Below are positions 13,162 to 19,170 of a stretch of 19,170 nucleotides of DNA, in pieces. The stretch is from Treponema sp. (GTDB taxonomy: Bacteria; Spirochaetota; Spirochaetia; Treponematales; Breznakiellaceae): the NCBI GenBank assembly GCA_031278025.1, contig JAITLF010000262.1:1-19170 (forward strand). Reading direction: 5' to 3'. A program made the translations under genes and the position numbers. Within the stretch, counting starts at the first letter, position 1. Each line of letters begins with the position of its first letter. The notes under the pieces are model-generated. The model did not search any database and had not been told where the DNA came from. It saw only the letters and a list, made by a program, of their open reading frames with translations.

Positions 13162-15272
13162 TATGCTAAACCCAGATCCTCGAACAGTTTTTTATAGGTG
13201 TCAAAATATTCAGATTTGGCGAATTCTTCTATCTTGTTTTCCGGAAGAGACTCCAGAAGCTGATCCATGTAAGAAAGTACGCTCCGCAGTTCAAGCCTGA
13301 TGCCCGACGGGATGGCCGACACATCCACCGCCGGGTGCACGTTCCCATCCGCTTTATTGGGGCTTGCCGCGGACGGCGGTGAAATCCCGGCTTTGTCTTC
13401 TTCCGCCGGAATCGCCGCCGGCGCCTCCGCAGCCGGGACGCCATCCTCTTCCTCCCCGGCAGGCGTTTTTTCGGTTCCGGGCCCTTCGGGAACCGGCTCC
13501 AGGCCGGCGGAACCATCCTCCGCAGAATCCCCAGCCGCAGACTCCTCTGCCGCAAAGTCCGCAAAGTCCTCAATCGTAAAATCCGGGAAATCCTCAATTC
13601 CCAGTTCCAGCATATCTTCCGGCGCGGAGAGATCGGCGGGGGAATCATCACCCGTTTCGGGAAGCCCGCCGTTTAGACTGGTTTGTTCCCCCGCCGGGCT
13701 ATCCCCGGATTCTATGAGGAAACCATCGGGAATAGCCTGATCATAGGCGCCGTCCTCCAGGGTATCCCCGATATGCTCCGGCGCTTCCTCTGCAGGCGGC
13801 AGGCCGGGGAGGCTGTCAAGGGAAATACCGGCGGTATTCGCGAAATCGTCGTCCGGGGGGAACGCACCGGATAATTCACCGGAAAGACCTTCGGGCGAGC
13901 CCCCTGAATCAGCCACCGGTAATTCGAGTGCCCCGCCGGCATCCGTGCCATCCTCCCCGCTGCCCGGCGCCGCCAGAGGTTCTTCAAAATCAATGAAGGG
14001 GTCTTCAATGGAAGGTTCTTCGATAGCCGCGTCTTCAAATTCAAGGGGAGGTTCTTCGATGGCCGCGTCTTCAAAATCAATGAAAGGCTCCCCGATAGCC
14101 GCGTCTTCAAAATCAAAGGGAGGCTCCCCGATAACCGCGTCTTCAAAATCAAAGGAAGAAGTATCGTCAAAAGGAAGATTCAATGAAGGGTCTTCCAACA
14201 GAAAGTCTATATCCTCCGGCGCCGGCGTCATGGGTTCCACCCCGGTTTCCCTCAGCATTTCCAATTCGGGAGAAGCCGCCATTTCGGGCGGCGCTTCCTG
14301 CTCAGGGGGGATTTCCCTGGTTTCGGCGGGAAAGATGAAGGAGTCGTCAGTCTCCGGCAGGTCCTCTATAGCCGCGTCGATACCCGAAAAGAAGGCATCT
14401 TCCGATTCTAAAAGCGGTTCCGAAAAACCGGGGGCCTTCGGACGTTCGGTATCCGTTCCGGCACGGTCTGCGGGTTGGGGATCAACGGCTTCTTCCTCCT
14501 CAGCTGCCGCGGCCTCCGCGGGAAAATCCGCCGTGGTGAGAAAGGAGTTGAGTTCATCCCCGGTAAGGGCGATTTTTTCGTCTTCCGCTTCGTCAAAAAA
14601 GCCGCCGCCGCCGGTTTGTTCCTCCGCCTCCGCCGCTTCCGCCGCCGGATGTTTGCTCCGGGAGAGTTCCCGCTTCAAACTGGACAGCTCGCCCTTTATG
14701 GACGAGAGTTCCTCCACGATTTTCATCAGGAGCTGGGTGGAAAGATCCACGGCATTCCCCGGTTCCTGCTCCCCAATTTCCGGGAAAGGGGAGGGCGGGG
14801 CGGTTTCATACTCCGCCGCAGGGAGAAAATCCACCATGGAAAGAGCGGAAAGGCCATCCCCCTCCGCCGCGGCGTCCGCCCATTCACTGACCGGCGCCGG
14901 TTCCCCCGTTTCGGCTTCACCACCCAAAGGCTCCATCTTCACGTACTCTGTTTCCGTATCGGCGTCCATAAAATCCAGGCCGTCGTTGAACAAGGCGCCG
15001 TCCGCCGACGACAGGCCGAAGTCTGCCGCAGCCGCCATATCCGCCGGATTTTCGGAAAGCCACGGGTCCGCGTCGATTGCGTTAATATCCGGCGCATCAC
15101 CGGCCAGTTCCGGGGAGAAATCCTCCTCCGGTTTCGCAGCCTCCCGGGTATCCGTGGTTACCGGTGAAAGATCCTGGGGTTCGCTTTTTACCCAAACCCC
15201 GTATTCCTCAAGCTCTTCTGACGATCCGATTATGCTGCGATCGTACTGTGAAGGATCTTTGTTACTTGCCAT
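13161..15272 (-). CDS. Large acidic scaffold-like protein with conserved ends, 703 aa
   Basis: Extremely Glu/Asp/Ala/Pro-rich and mostly low-complexity, so probably disordered. The non-repetitive islands look functional: an N-terminal segment IIGSSEELEEYGVWVKSEPQ (14-33), a predicted amphipathic coiled coil at about 177-206 (TQLLMKIVEELSSIKGELSS onward), and a well-composed C-terminus (about 655-703) with GIRLELRSVLSYMDQLLESL and EEFAKSEYFDTYKKLFEDLG. I recall similar end segments in spirochaete hypotheticals. Residues 374-421 are a 12-residue repeat. There is no signal peptide or membrane segment, so it is cytoplasmic. It is the first gene of the DUF115 operon, with a G-rich run before the ATG; an organising or localising role is inferred. 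The long plus-strand frame opposite it is an antisense shadow. Confidence 0.75.
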   Translation of the reverse strand: MASNKDPSQYDRSIIGSSEELEEYGVWVKSEPQDLSPVTTDTREAAKPEEDFSPELAGDAPDINAIDADPWLSENPADMAAAADFGLSSADGALFNDGLDFMDADTETEYVKMEPLGGEAETGEPAPVSEWADAAAEGDGLSALSMVDFLPAAEYETAPPSPFPEIGEQEPGNAVDLSTQLLMKIVEELSSIKGELSSLKRELSRSKHPAAEAAEAEEQTGGGGFFDEAEDEKIALTGDELNSFLTTADFPAEAAAAEEEEAVDPQPADRAGTDTERPKAPGFSEPLLESEDAFFSGIDAAIEDLPETDDSFIFPAETREIPPEQEAPPEMAASPELEMLRETGVEPMTPAPEDIDFLLEDPSLNLPFDDTSSFDFEDAVIGEPPFDFEDAAIGEPFIDFEDAAIEEPPLEFEDAAIEEPSIEDPFIDFEEPLAAPGSGEDGTDAGGALELPVADSGGSPEGLSGELSGAFPPDDDFANTAGISLDSLPGLPPAEEAPEHIGDTLEDGAYDQAIPDGFLIESGDSPAGEQTSLNGGLPETGDDSPADLSAPEDMLELGIEDFPDFTIEDFADFAAEESAAGDSAEDGSAGLEPVPEGPGTEKTPAGEEEDGVPAAEAPAAIPAEEDKAGISPPSAASPNKADGNVHPAVDVSAIPSGIRLELRSVLSYMDQLLESLPENKIEEFAKSEYFDTYKKLFEDLGLA
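14010..14153 (-). repeat. 36-bp in-frame tandem repeat (four units) in the scaffold gene
   Basis: Four consecutive 12-residue units (consensus FDFEDAAIGEPP) are encoded by four 36-bp units with few differences; a partial copy (FIDFEEP) lies just downstream. High DNA identity indicates recent slippage or recombination, and copy number is likely to vary between strains without breaking the frame. Confidence 0.85.
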
Positions 15273-15559
15273 GCACTGCCCCCCGCTACAGGTATACTTC
15301 CCACAATCAGTATCGGCGATTTACCGGTTAAATTGAAGGCTATTTATCCGAATCATAACCGGTATCTGCTGCCCGCATCTCCCCGGTTTGCCCGATAACG
15401 AATGGCGCGTTTAGCCTGGCAAACTTTTTAATGGGGGGTCTGGGGGGCCCCTGGTCCCCCAGCGGGGTGGCGGGGCGGAGCCCCGCGAGGTTCGGGGCGG
15501 CGCCCGGGCATCGGGGGCCGGCTTAAGGTTCTTCAAGAAATTTCCGTAAATCATAACGA
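15273..15559. other. Intergenic region with GC-rich overlapping hairpins
   Basis: This divergent gap lies between the scaffold gene and the FtsB-like gene. At 15430-15520 it is extremely GC-rich and holds CTGGGGG/CCCCCAG (15440-15446 with 15456-15462), GCGGGGC-GGA-GCCCCGC (15470-15486) and an alternative pairing GCCCCG (15480-15485) with CGGGGC (15493-15498) that excludes the previous one. G-runs might form a quadruplex. No promoter is obvious on either strand. Confidence 0.5.
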
Positions 15560-16006
15560 ATGAAAGCTGTTAAATACCTCATTCCAATCTGGCTCTCCAT
15601 TGTTATCTACTCCATCCTTTCCATATTTTCCGGCGCCGTTGGGGTTTCCGCGTATGATCAGATGTTGAAGGAAAGGGACAAGCAGAAGCAGAATCTGGAG
15701 GCCCTGCAGACGCTTAACCGGCGGCTGAAAGGGGACGCCGACGCCCTTTTGTATGATTCGGACACGATTGCGGCCTATGCCCGTGAATTGGGGTACGGGC
15801 AGCCGGGGGAACGGTTTGTCCGTATTGTGGGGCTTTCGAACCAGCGGAAACAGAATCACGATCCGGGCCGGATTATCAGTGCCGGGAAGCCTGAATCCAT
15901 GGCCCAATCGGACATACGTATCATCTCCCTTACCTGCGGTTTGAGTATTTTTGCCTGTATGCTTGCGATTGATTTGCTGCGTACCCGGCGAACCGAACTC
16001 CGCTAA
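15560..16006 (+). CDS. Septum formation initiator family protein (FtsB/DivIC-like)
   Basis: Small bitopic-type division protein. A membrane segment (about 7-29) is followed by a short coiled coil (33-62, YDQMLKERDKQKQNLEALQ) and the family's signature after it: LLYDSDTIAAYARELGYGQP (63-82) leading to GERFVRIVG, matching the 'D...IE..ARE.L.....GE....' end of FtsB/DivIC. Unlike classical members it carries a second hydrophobic segment at 119-140 and an Arg-rich tail, so its C-terminus would return to the cytoplasm. FtsB/DivIC proteins join FtsL and FtsQ/DivIB in the divisome. No Shine-Dalgarno is visible before the ATG. Confidence 0.8.
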   Translation: MKAVKYLIPIWLSIVIYSILSIFSGAVGVSAYDQMLKERDKQKQNLEALQTLNRRLKGDADALLYDSDTIAAYARELGYGQPGERFVRIVGLSNQRKQNHDPGRIISAGKPESMAQSDIRIISLTCGLSIFACMLAIDLLRTRRTELR

Positions 16007-16012
16007 GGCCGG

Positions 16013-16074
16013 GCGGCTAATGGCCGGGGACCGGCTGGGGGATGTCCCACCGGCCCCTCGCGGCTAATGGCCGG
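16013..16074. repeat. 15-bp direct repeat flanking a hairpin
   Basis: GCGGCTAATGGCCGG occurs at 16013-16027 and again at 16060-16074. The second copy includes the stop codon of the leftward gene. The arrangement suggests a local duplication around the hairpin at 16026-16057. Confidence 0.7.
16026..16057. terminator. Hairpin between convergent genes, candidate shared terminator
   Basis: GGGG-A-CCGG-C-TGGG pairs with CCCA-CCGG-CCCC around a short loop, with two single-base bulges. It lies between the convergent stops of the FtsB-like gene (16006) and the exported hypothetical (16064). There is no T-run, so termination efficiency is doubtful. Confidence 0.4.
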
Positions 16075-16957
16075 AGCGGATCCATTCAACTTCCTGGATG
16101 GTGCCGTGGGTTACCTGCAGGATTCTTTCTAAATCGTAGTGTATAACGCTTGCCGTCTTGATTCCCCGTAAAACCGTGCCGTTCTCGTAGAGGAACAGTT
16201 CCCAGCGCATGGGTTTCGCCTCCTCGGCGAGGCGTCTTGCCACCAGATAGGGGATTGCCGCGGAGCGGTTTCCCTGCCGCTGGTAGTATTGTTCCGTATT
16301 GGGAGAATCCTGTACTACCTGCAGGGCGTTGTTTTCGATGGAATAGAGCAGGTTCATCTGGGCGCCGGAAGAAAAAACCGCAAGACCGCGGCCGCCCCGC
16401 CGGAGGCGGACTACCGCTATTCCCGGCTCTCCCTTCCAGGTACCGATAATGCTTCCTTCCGTAAGGACTTCGCCGGTTCTCTCAGGCAGGAGGGCGCCCC
16501 CCGCCGGTTCGCCTGCCTGGGGGAATCTTCCCACAAAGGCCGCTTCCACCCTGGAGCGGGCGTTGAGCGCCAGTTCCGCCACAGTCTTATATACCGAGGT
16601 GAGGGAAGCCCGTTCCCCGGTCCTGCTCTCGCCTACCTCCAGGGTCAGCATAAGGCCGTCCTCATTCCGGGTGATCCTTCCCGAAAAGGTATAGTCCGGA
16701 ATCCGGCCGCCCTGGAAGCCCGGGGGAGAACCAACGCCGTTTGCGGTGCCCGGAAGCATGAAAACATCTCCCAGGGTATTGATATAGGAGTATATCAGAT
16801 TTTCGATGATCCGGGACTCTTCGGCGTTTAACCCGTCAATTACCAACGGGGAAACTAAGACAAAGCGTTTTTCGGTATCCGCCGCCGAAAAGGGGGTGTG
16901 GAAAAAGATTAATGCCCCCGCAACTACCGCCTGCGTAAGGAAATCTCTTTTTTTCAT
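16064..16957 (-). CDS. Exported hypothetical protein, 297 aa
   Basis: A typical Sec signal peptide (MKKRDF, hydrophobic core, cleavage plausible after SAADT at about 25-28) and no further membrane segment indicate a periplasmic protein. The mature N-terminus (FVLVSPLVIDGLNAEESRII, then YSYINTLGDV) resembles the opening of periplasmic proteins that build on a 'regulatory/TolB-N-like' alpha/beta unit, but I cannot name the family. The second half (from about 165, TGEVLTEGSIIGTWKGEPGI) looks beta-rich and may form a lipocalin- or sensor-like barrel. The ATG at 16957 has no strong ribosome site. It appears to be a single-gene unit, convergent with the FtsB-like gene. Confidence 0.7.
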   Translation of the reverse strand: MKKRDFLTQAVVAGALIFFHTPFSAADTEKRFVLVSPLVIDGLNAEESRIIENLIYSYINTLGDVFMLPGTANGVGSPPGFQGGRIPDYTFSGRITRNEDGLMLTLEVGESRTGERASLTSVYKTVAELALNARSRVEAAFVGRFPQAGEPAGGALLPERTGEVLTEGSIIGTWKGEPGIAVVRLRRGGRGLAVFSSGAQMNLLYSIENNALQVVQDSPNTEQYYQRQGNRSAAIPYLVARRLAEEAKPMRWELFLYENGTVLRGIKTASVIHYDLERILQVTHGTIQEVEWIRSGH

Positions 16958-17059
16958 GCCTGAAAGTTATCTTTTTTTGGTGGTCCTGTCTATGTTTGTA
17001 TTAAAAATAGAAAACAGAAGGAGGGGGAAGCCGCGGCAACATCCCTGCCGGCCCCTCGC

Positions 17060-17104
17060 TCCGGCCCAGCGCCTTCACTCCGGCCCAGCGCCTTCACTCC
17101 GGCC
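17060..17104. repeat. 19-bp tandem repeat downstream of smpB
   Basis: TCCGGCCCAGCGCCTTCAC occurs twice in tandem (17060-17078 and 17079-17097), then begins a third, truncated copy. It lies in the gap between smpB and the exported hypothetical; the gap shows no gene. Confidence 0.75.
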
Positions 17105-17117
17105 CCCCGGCCCCCCG

Positions 17118-17627
17118 CTAGTGCAGGCTATGACGGAACTCCCGTGATATTTCCCGTTTTATATCCCGTTCCCGAATATCGGCCCGCTTGTCGTAGTCCT
17201 TCTTCCCCTTGCAGAGGCCGAGTTCTACTTTTACCCGGCCGTTTTTGAAGTAAAACGACAGGGGGATAAGGGTATAGCCCTTTTCTTCCACTTTCCGGGT
17301 AATCCGCTTAATCTCGTCCCGGTGGAGGAGGAGCCTTTTTTTCCGGTCCGGGTCGTGGTTGAAGACCGACGAAAAAGGATTCTCCGCGATCCTCAGGGAT
17401 CTAAGCCAGACTTCACCCGCCGCCGCTTCGGCCCAGGCATCGGGAAAGGAGATTTTTCCGTCCCGAAAGGACTTTACCTCGGTCCCTAAAAGCTCAATGC
17501 CGCATTCGTACTTGTCGTCTACCGCGTAATCAAACCGGGCTTTCCGGTTTACGGCGATGATCCTGATTCCCTCCGGTTTACTCATAGGCGCTTTACTTAT
17601 AGGAGGTTTCCCCCCAGGTTTACTCAT
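17118..17627 (-). CDS. smpB: SsrA-binding protein SmpB
   Basis: SmpB binds tmRNA and delivers it to stalled ribosomes for trans-translation. Family segments are clear: IAVNRKARFDY, CGIELLGTEVKSFRDGKISF, DAWAEAAAGEVWLRSLRIAE, the RKKRLLLHRDEI stretch, GYTLIPLSFYFKNGRVKVEL, GLCKGKKDYDKR and a basic C-terminal tail. From the first ATG (17627) the protein is 169 residues, longer than usual because of an extra MSKPGGKPPISKAP stretch; an internal ATG at 17585 (MSKPEGIRII) would give a normal-sized 155-residue SmpB. The first ATG has AGGGG six bases upstream and overlaps the stop of the PEGA/SUMF1 gene by eight bases. The tmRNA gene is not in the window. Confidence 0.93.
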   Translation of the reverse strand: MSKPGGKPPISKAPMSKPEGIRIIAVNRKARFDYAVDDKYECGIELLGTEVKSFRDGKISFPDAWAEAAAGEVWLRSLRIAENPFSSVFNHDPDRKKRLLLHRDEIKRITRKVEEKGYTLIPLSFYFKNGRVKVELGLCKGKKDYDKRADIRERDIKREISREFRHSLH

Positions 17628-17630
17628 AGG
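17577..17630. repeat. Three copies of a 12-bp motif at the smpB start
   Basis: TTTACTCATAGG occurs at 17577-17588 and 17619-17630, with a one-mismatch copy (TTTACTTATAGG) at 17592-17603. On the coding strand each reads CCTATGAGTAAA or CCTATAAGTAAA, so the repeats duplicate the start codon region and create the MSKP/ISKA/MSKP extension of SmpB. Confidence 0.8.
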
Positions 17631-19161
17631 AAGCCCCTTTTTTAAGGGCGATAACGGGCCGGAACGATACGAAAGGGGAACAGAAGCGGGGCGGCAGGGA
17701 AGCCCGTGCCGTTATGTCCCCGGAACCCGCCTGATTTATCCAGGAACCGCCCCTGAGGGACCGTTCCGGGGACCCTACGCGGGCCGCCGCCTCCTCCGGC
17801 GCGGGAAGCATGTCCAGGGGCGCGTAGAGATCCTTGCACCATTCCCAGAGGCTTCCCGCCGGATTCCGGATCCCGCCGTGCAGCCCTATGGCGTACTCCC
17901 ATTCCGCCTCCGTGGGAAGCCGCACCTCGTACGAAGAGAGGGCCGGCGGGAGGAAGGCGGTAAGCCATTCACCGTAGGCTTCCGCAGCGTACCATGAAAC
18001 GGCGGAGATTCCGGCATCAGGCGGGCCCTCGGAAAAAGGAACAAGATAATCCTCCGTGACCAAGCCCTGTTCCCTCAAGACGGCGGCGTGTTGAAGGCCC
18101 CAGCGGGGATTGGCGGCCAGGAAAGCCTCCCAGGATGAAGGGGGTACGGTCTCGGCGGCCAGGTAGAAATCCTCAATGGAAACACGCCGGGGAAAAGCCC
18201 CCCCGGTAACGAAGCTGCCCCCGGCTGTTTCCACAAACGAAATCCCCCCTACCTCAATGTTCCGGGAAGAAACGGTTCCCCGGTCCTGGGGGATGACATC
18301 CGGAAGCGCCTTGGCGTACCATGCGGAACCTTTGAGGGCCGACGCCGCTTCCGGGGGAAGGTACCCGGCAAGGGCGGCGGCAGCCCCAGGCGTTTCGGCC
18401 AGGCGGACGACCAGGCCGCGGGCGGAAGCCAGGGCCGACACCGGGGAAGGGGAAAGCCCCCCGTTATCAACCAGGAACTTCGCCCGCAGAAAGTCCCGCA
18501 GGCCGGCGCGGGTAACGGTGAATCTGAGGGCCGCGTCAAGAACGCCGTTCATGGCATCCCGGACCGCGGGATCCCTGGCGGCAGGTCCCCCGCGGTAAGC
18601 CCCCTCGGAAAGGGGTAACGGTATCTGGTAGACAGCGGTCGGTTCCCCCGCCAGGGACCATTCCGCAAATTCCGCCGCCCCCCGGACCAGGGGTTCCAGG
18701 GGATCGGCAGCTTCCAGGGTTCCCCTGACAAGCTGCCGGTGCGGGACGAACACCGAGGCAAAGACCCGTCCGGGGATTTCCGCTTCCACCGTTAGGGAGG
18801 TAAATCCCGGAAGCACGAATTCAAAAACCCGCTTCCCCCGGAGGACAAAAACATCGCGGGGGGCCGTCCCCCGGTAAACCCCGTCCACCCTGACCGCCGC
18901 TCCCGCGGGCTCACTGCGGAGGACCGCGATGCTGCCGGGCCTGGAAAGGCCGGGGTAGACCAGCGCAAAAAAGAGGATCCCCAGGATGACCAGAGAATAA
19001 ATCCACGCCAGATAGACGCCGGGCCTTACCCCCAGGATAGCGGGCAGCCTGACCCGGTCTTCCGGCTCCCCCCCCGCCGTCCCGATTTGAGCCGGACCGC
19101 CGCCCGCGGCCTTTTCCCCGATCCCGGCGGCGGGTTTTTTCGCCTTCTTCTTGTTGATCAT
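17620..19161 (-). CDS. Membrane protein with PEGA domain and SUMF1/FGE-like domain
   Basis: A Lys-rich N-terminus (cytoplasmic) precedes one membrane segment (about 49-70). It is followed by a PEGA domain (76-121: LRSEPAGAAVRVDGVYRG, VFVLRGKRVFEFVLPGF), a helical Ala-rich middle (150-300) and a SUMF1/formylglycine-generating-enzyme fold (about 306-505) with GGSFVTGG, AVSWYAAEAYGEWL, VRLPTEAEWEYA (413-424), GSLWEWCKD (436-444), RSLRGGSW (467-474) and the SFRPVI end. No Cys lies between 443 and 493, where the catalytic pair of true FGE sits, so it is probably a non-catalytic, binding-type SUMF1 protein. Its TAA overlaps smpB. The ribosome site cannot be judged because the window ends nine bases upstream. 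Confidence 0.85.
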   Translation of the reverse strand: MINKKKAKKPAAGIGEKAAGGGPAQIGTAGGEPEDRVRLPAILGVRPGVYLAWIYSLVILGILFFALVYPGLSRPGSIAVLRSEPAGAAVRVDGVYRGTAPRDVFVLRGKRVFEFVLPGFTSLTVEAEIPGRVFASVFVPHRQLVRGTLEAADPLEPLVRGAAEFAEWSLAGEPTAVYQIPLPLSEGAYRGGPAARDPAVRDAMNGVLDAALRFTVTRAGLRDFLRAKFLVDNGGLSPSPVSALASARGLVVRLAETPGAAAALAGYLPPEAASALKGSAWYAKALPDVIPQDRGTVSSRNIEVGGISFVETAGGSFVTGGAFPRRVSIEDFYLAAETVPPSSWEAFLAANPRWGLQHAAVLREQGLVTEDYLVPFSEGPPDAGISAVSWYAAEAYGEWLTAFLPPALSSYEVRLPTEAEWEYAIGLHGGIRNPAGSLWEWCKDLYAPLDMLPAPEEAAARVGSPERSLRGGSWINQAGSGDITARASLPPRFCSPFVSFRPVIALKKGASYE

Positions 19162-19170
19162 GGCCGCATT

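Noticed and set aside
13945..15336. 463-codon Ser-rich plus-strand frame
   Set aside because: It is the exact antisense of the acidic scaffold gene; its Ser/Ala richness mirrors GAA/GCC codons on the other strand and it spans the scaffold's start region without a ribosome site.
17041..17117. tmRNA (ssrA) gene next to smpB
   Set aside because: The gap is short, made of 19-bp repeats and GC runs, and shows no tRNA-like end or tag-coding frame.

Overview
The window looks like chromosomal DNA from a GC-rich (roughly 58-60%) spirochaete, most likely a Treponema-type bacterium of the termite-gut/Breznakiella kind. This is inferred, not proven. Supporting signs are treponemal-style hypothetical proteins (an acidic scaffold with conserved ends, a PEGA+SUMF1 membrane protein, a DivIC-like protein with an extra C-terminal membrane segment), a tandem pair of DUF115/MptE-like proteins of the motility-associated-factor type, and a remnant resembling the Gly-rich 'SGG-TISGNTA' repeat proteins common in gut treponemes. 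I saw no rRNA, tRNA, CRISPR or phage genes.

Layout, left to right. (1) 1-188, minus: N-terminal fragment of a DDE transposase running off the left edge. (2) 434-1945, plus: CapA-type metallophosphatase-fold lipoprotein. (3) 1946-2647: a 700-base non-coding or decayed stretch with a long imperfect hairpin, a short remnant of a Gly-rich repeat protein, a 21-bp tandem repeat, a terminator-like hairpin, a 28-codon ORF with a perfect Shine-Dalgarno and a promoter. (4) 2648-7012, plus: a tightly coupled four-gene operon for a Gld-like ABC system (ATPase, ABC-2 permease, GldG-like auxiliary protein, DUF4340 protein). (5) 7020-8387, minus: membrane protein with a degenerate GGDEF domain, divergent from (6) 8436-9380, plus: a MEMO1-family protein. 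(7) 15272-9377, minus: a four-gene operon of acidic scaffold, small unknown protein, DUF115 protein A and DUF115 protein B. (8) 15560-16006, plus: FtsB/DivIC-like division protein. (9) 16957-16064, minus: exported hypothetical. (10) 19161-17118, minus: PEGA/SUMF1 membrane protein overlapping smpB.

The most striking observation lies between the two DUF115 genes. A 183-bp near-palindromic, MITE-like element with 18-bp perfect terminal repeats and a short target duplication (ATCT) has inserted exactly at the stop/start junction. The reconstructed empty site has gene A's TAG directly followed by gene B's ATG, with a GGAGG 8 nt upstream. After insertion that same GGAGG drives a 64-codon ORF that crosses the whole element and stops 8 nt inside gene B, so the element appears to act as a translational relay that preserves coupling.

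Functional reading: the DUF115 pair with its scaffold suggests a surface or flagellar glycosylation module, possibly flagellin glycosylation. The Gld-like operon suggests an envelope export or gliding-type ABC machine of unknown substrate. Both are inferences from family membership and gene order.
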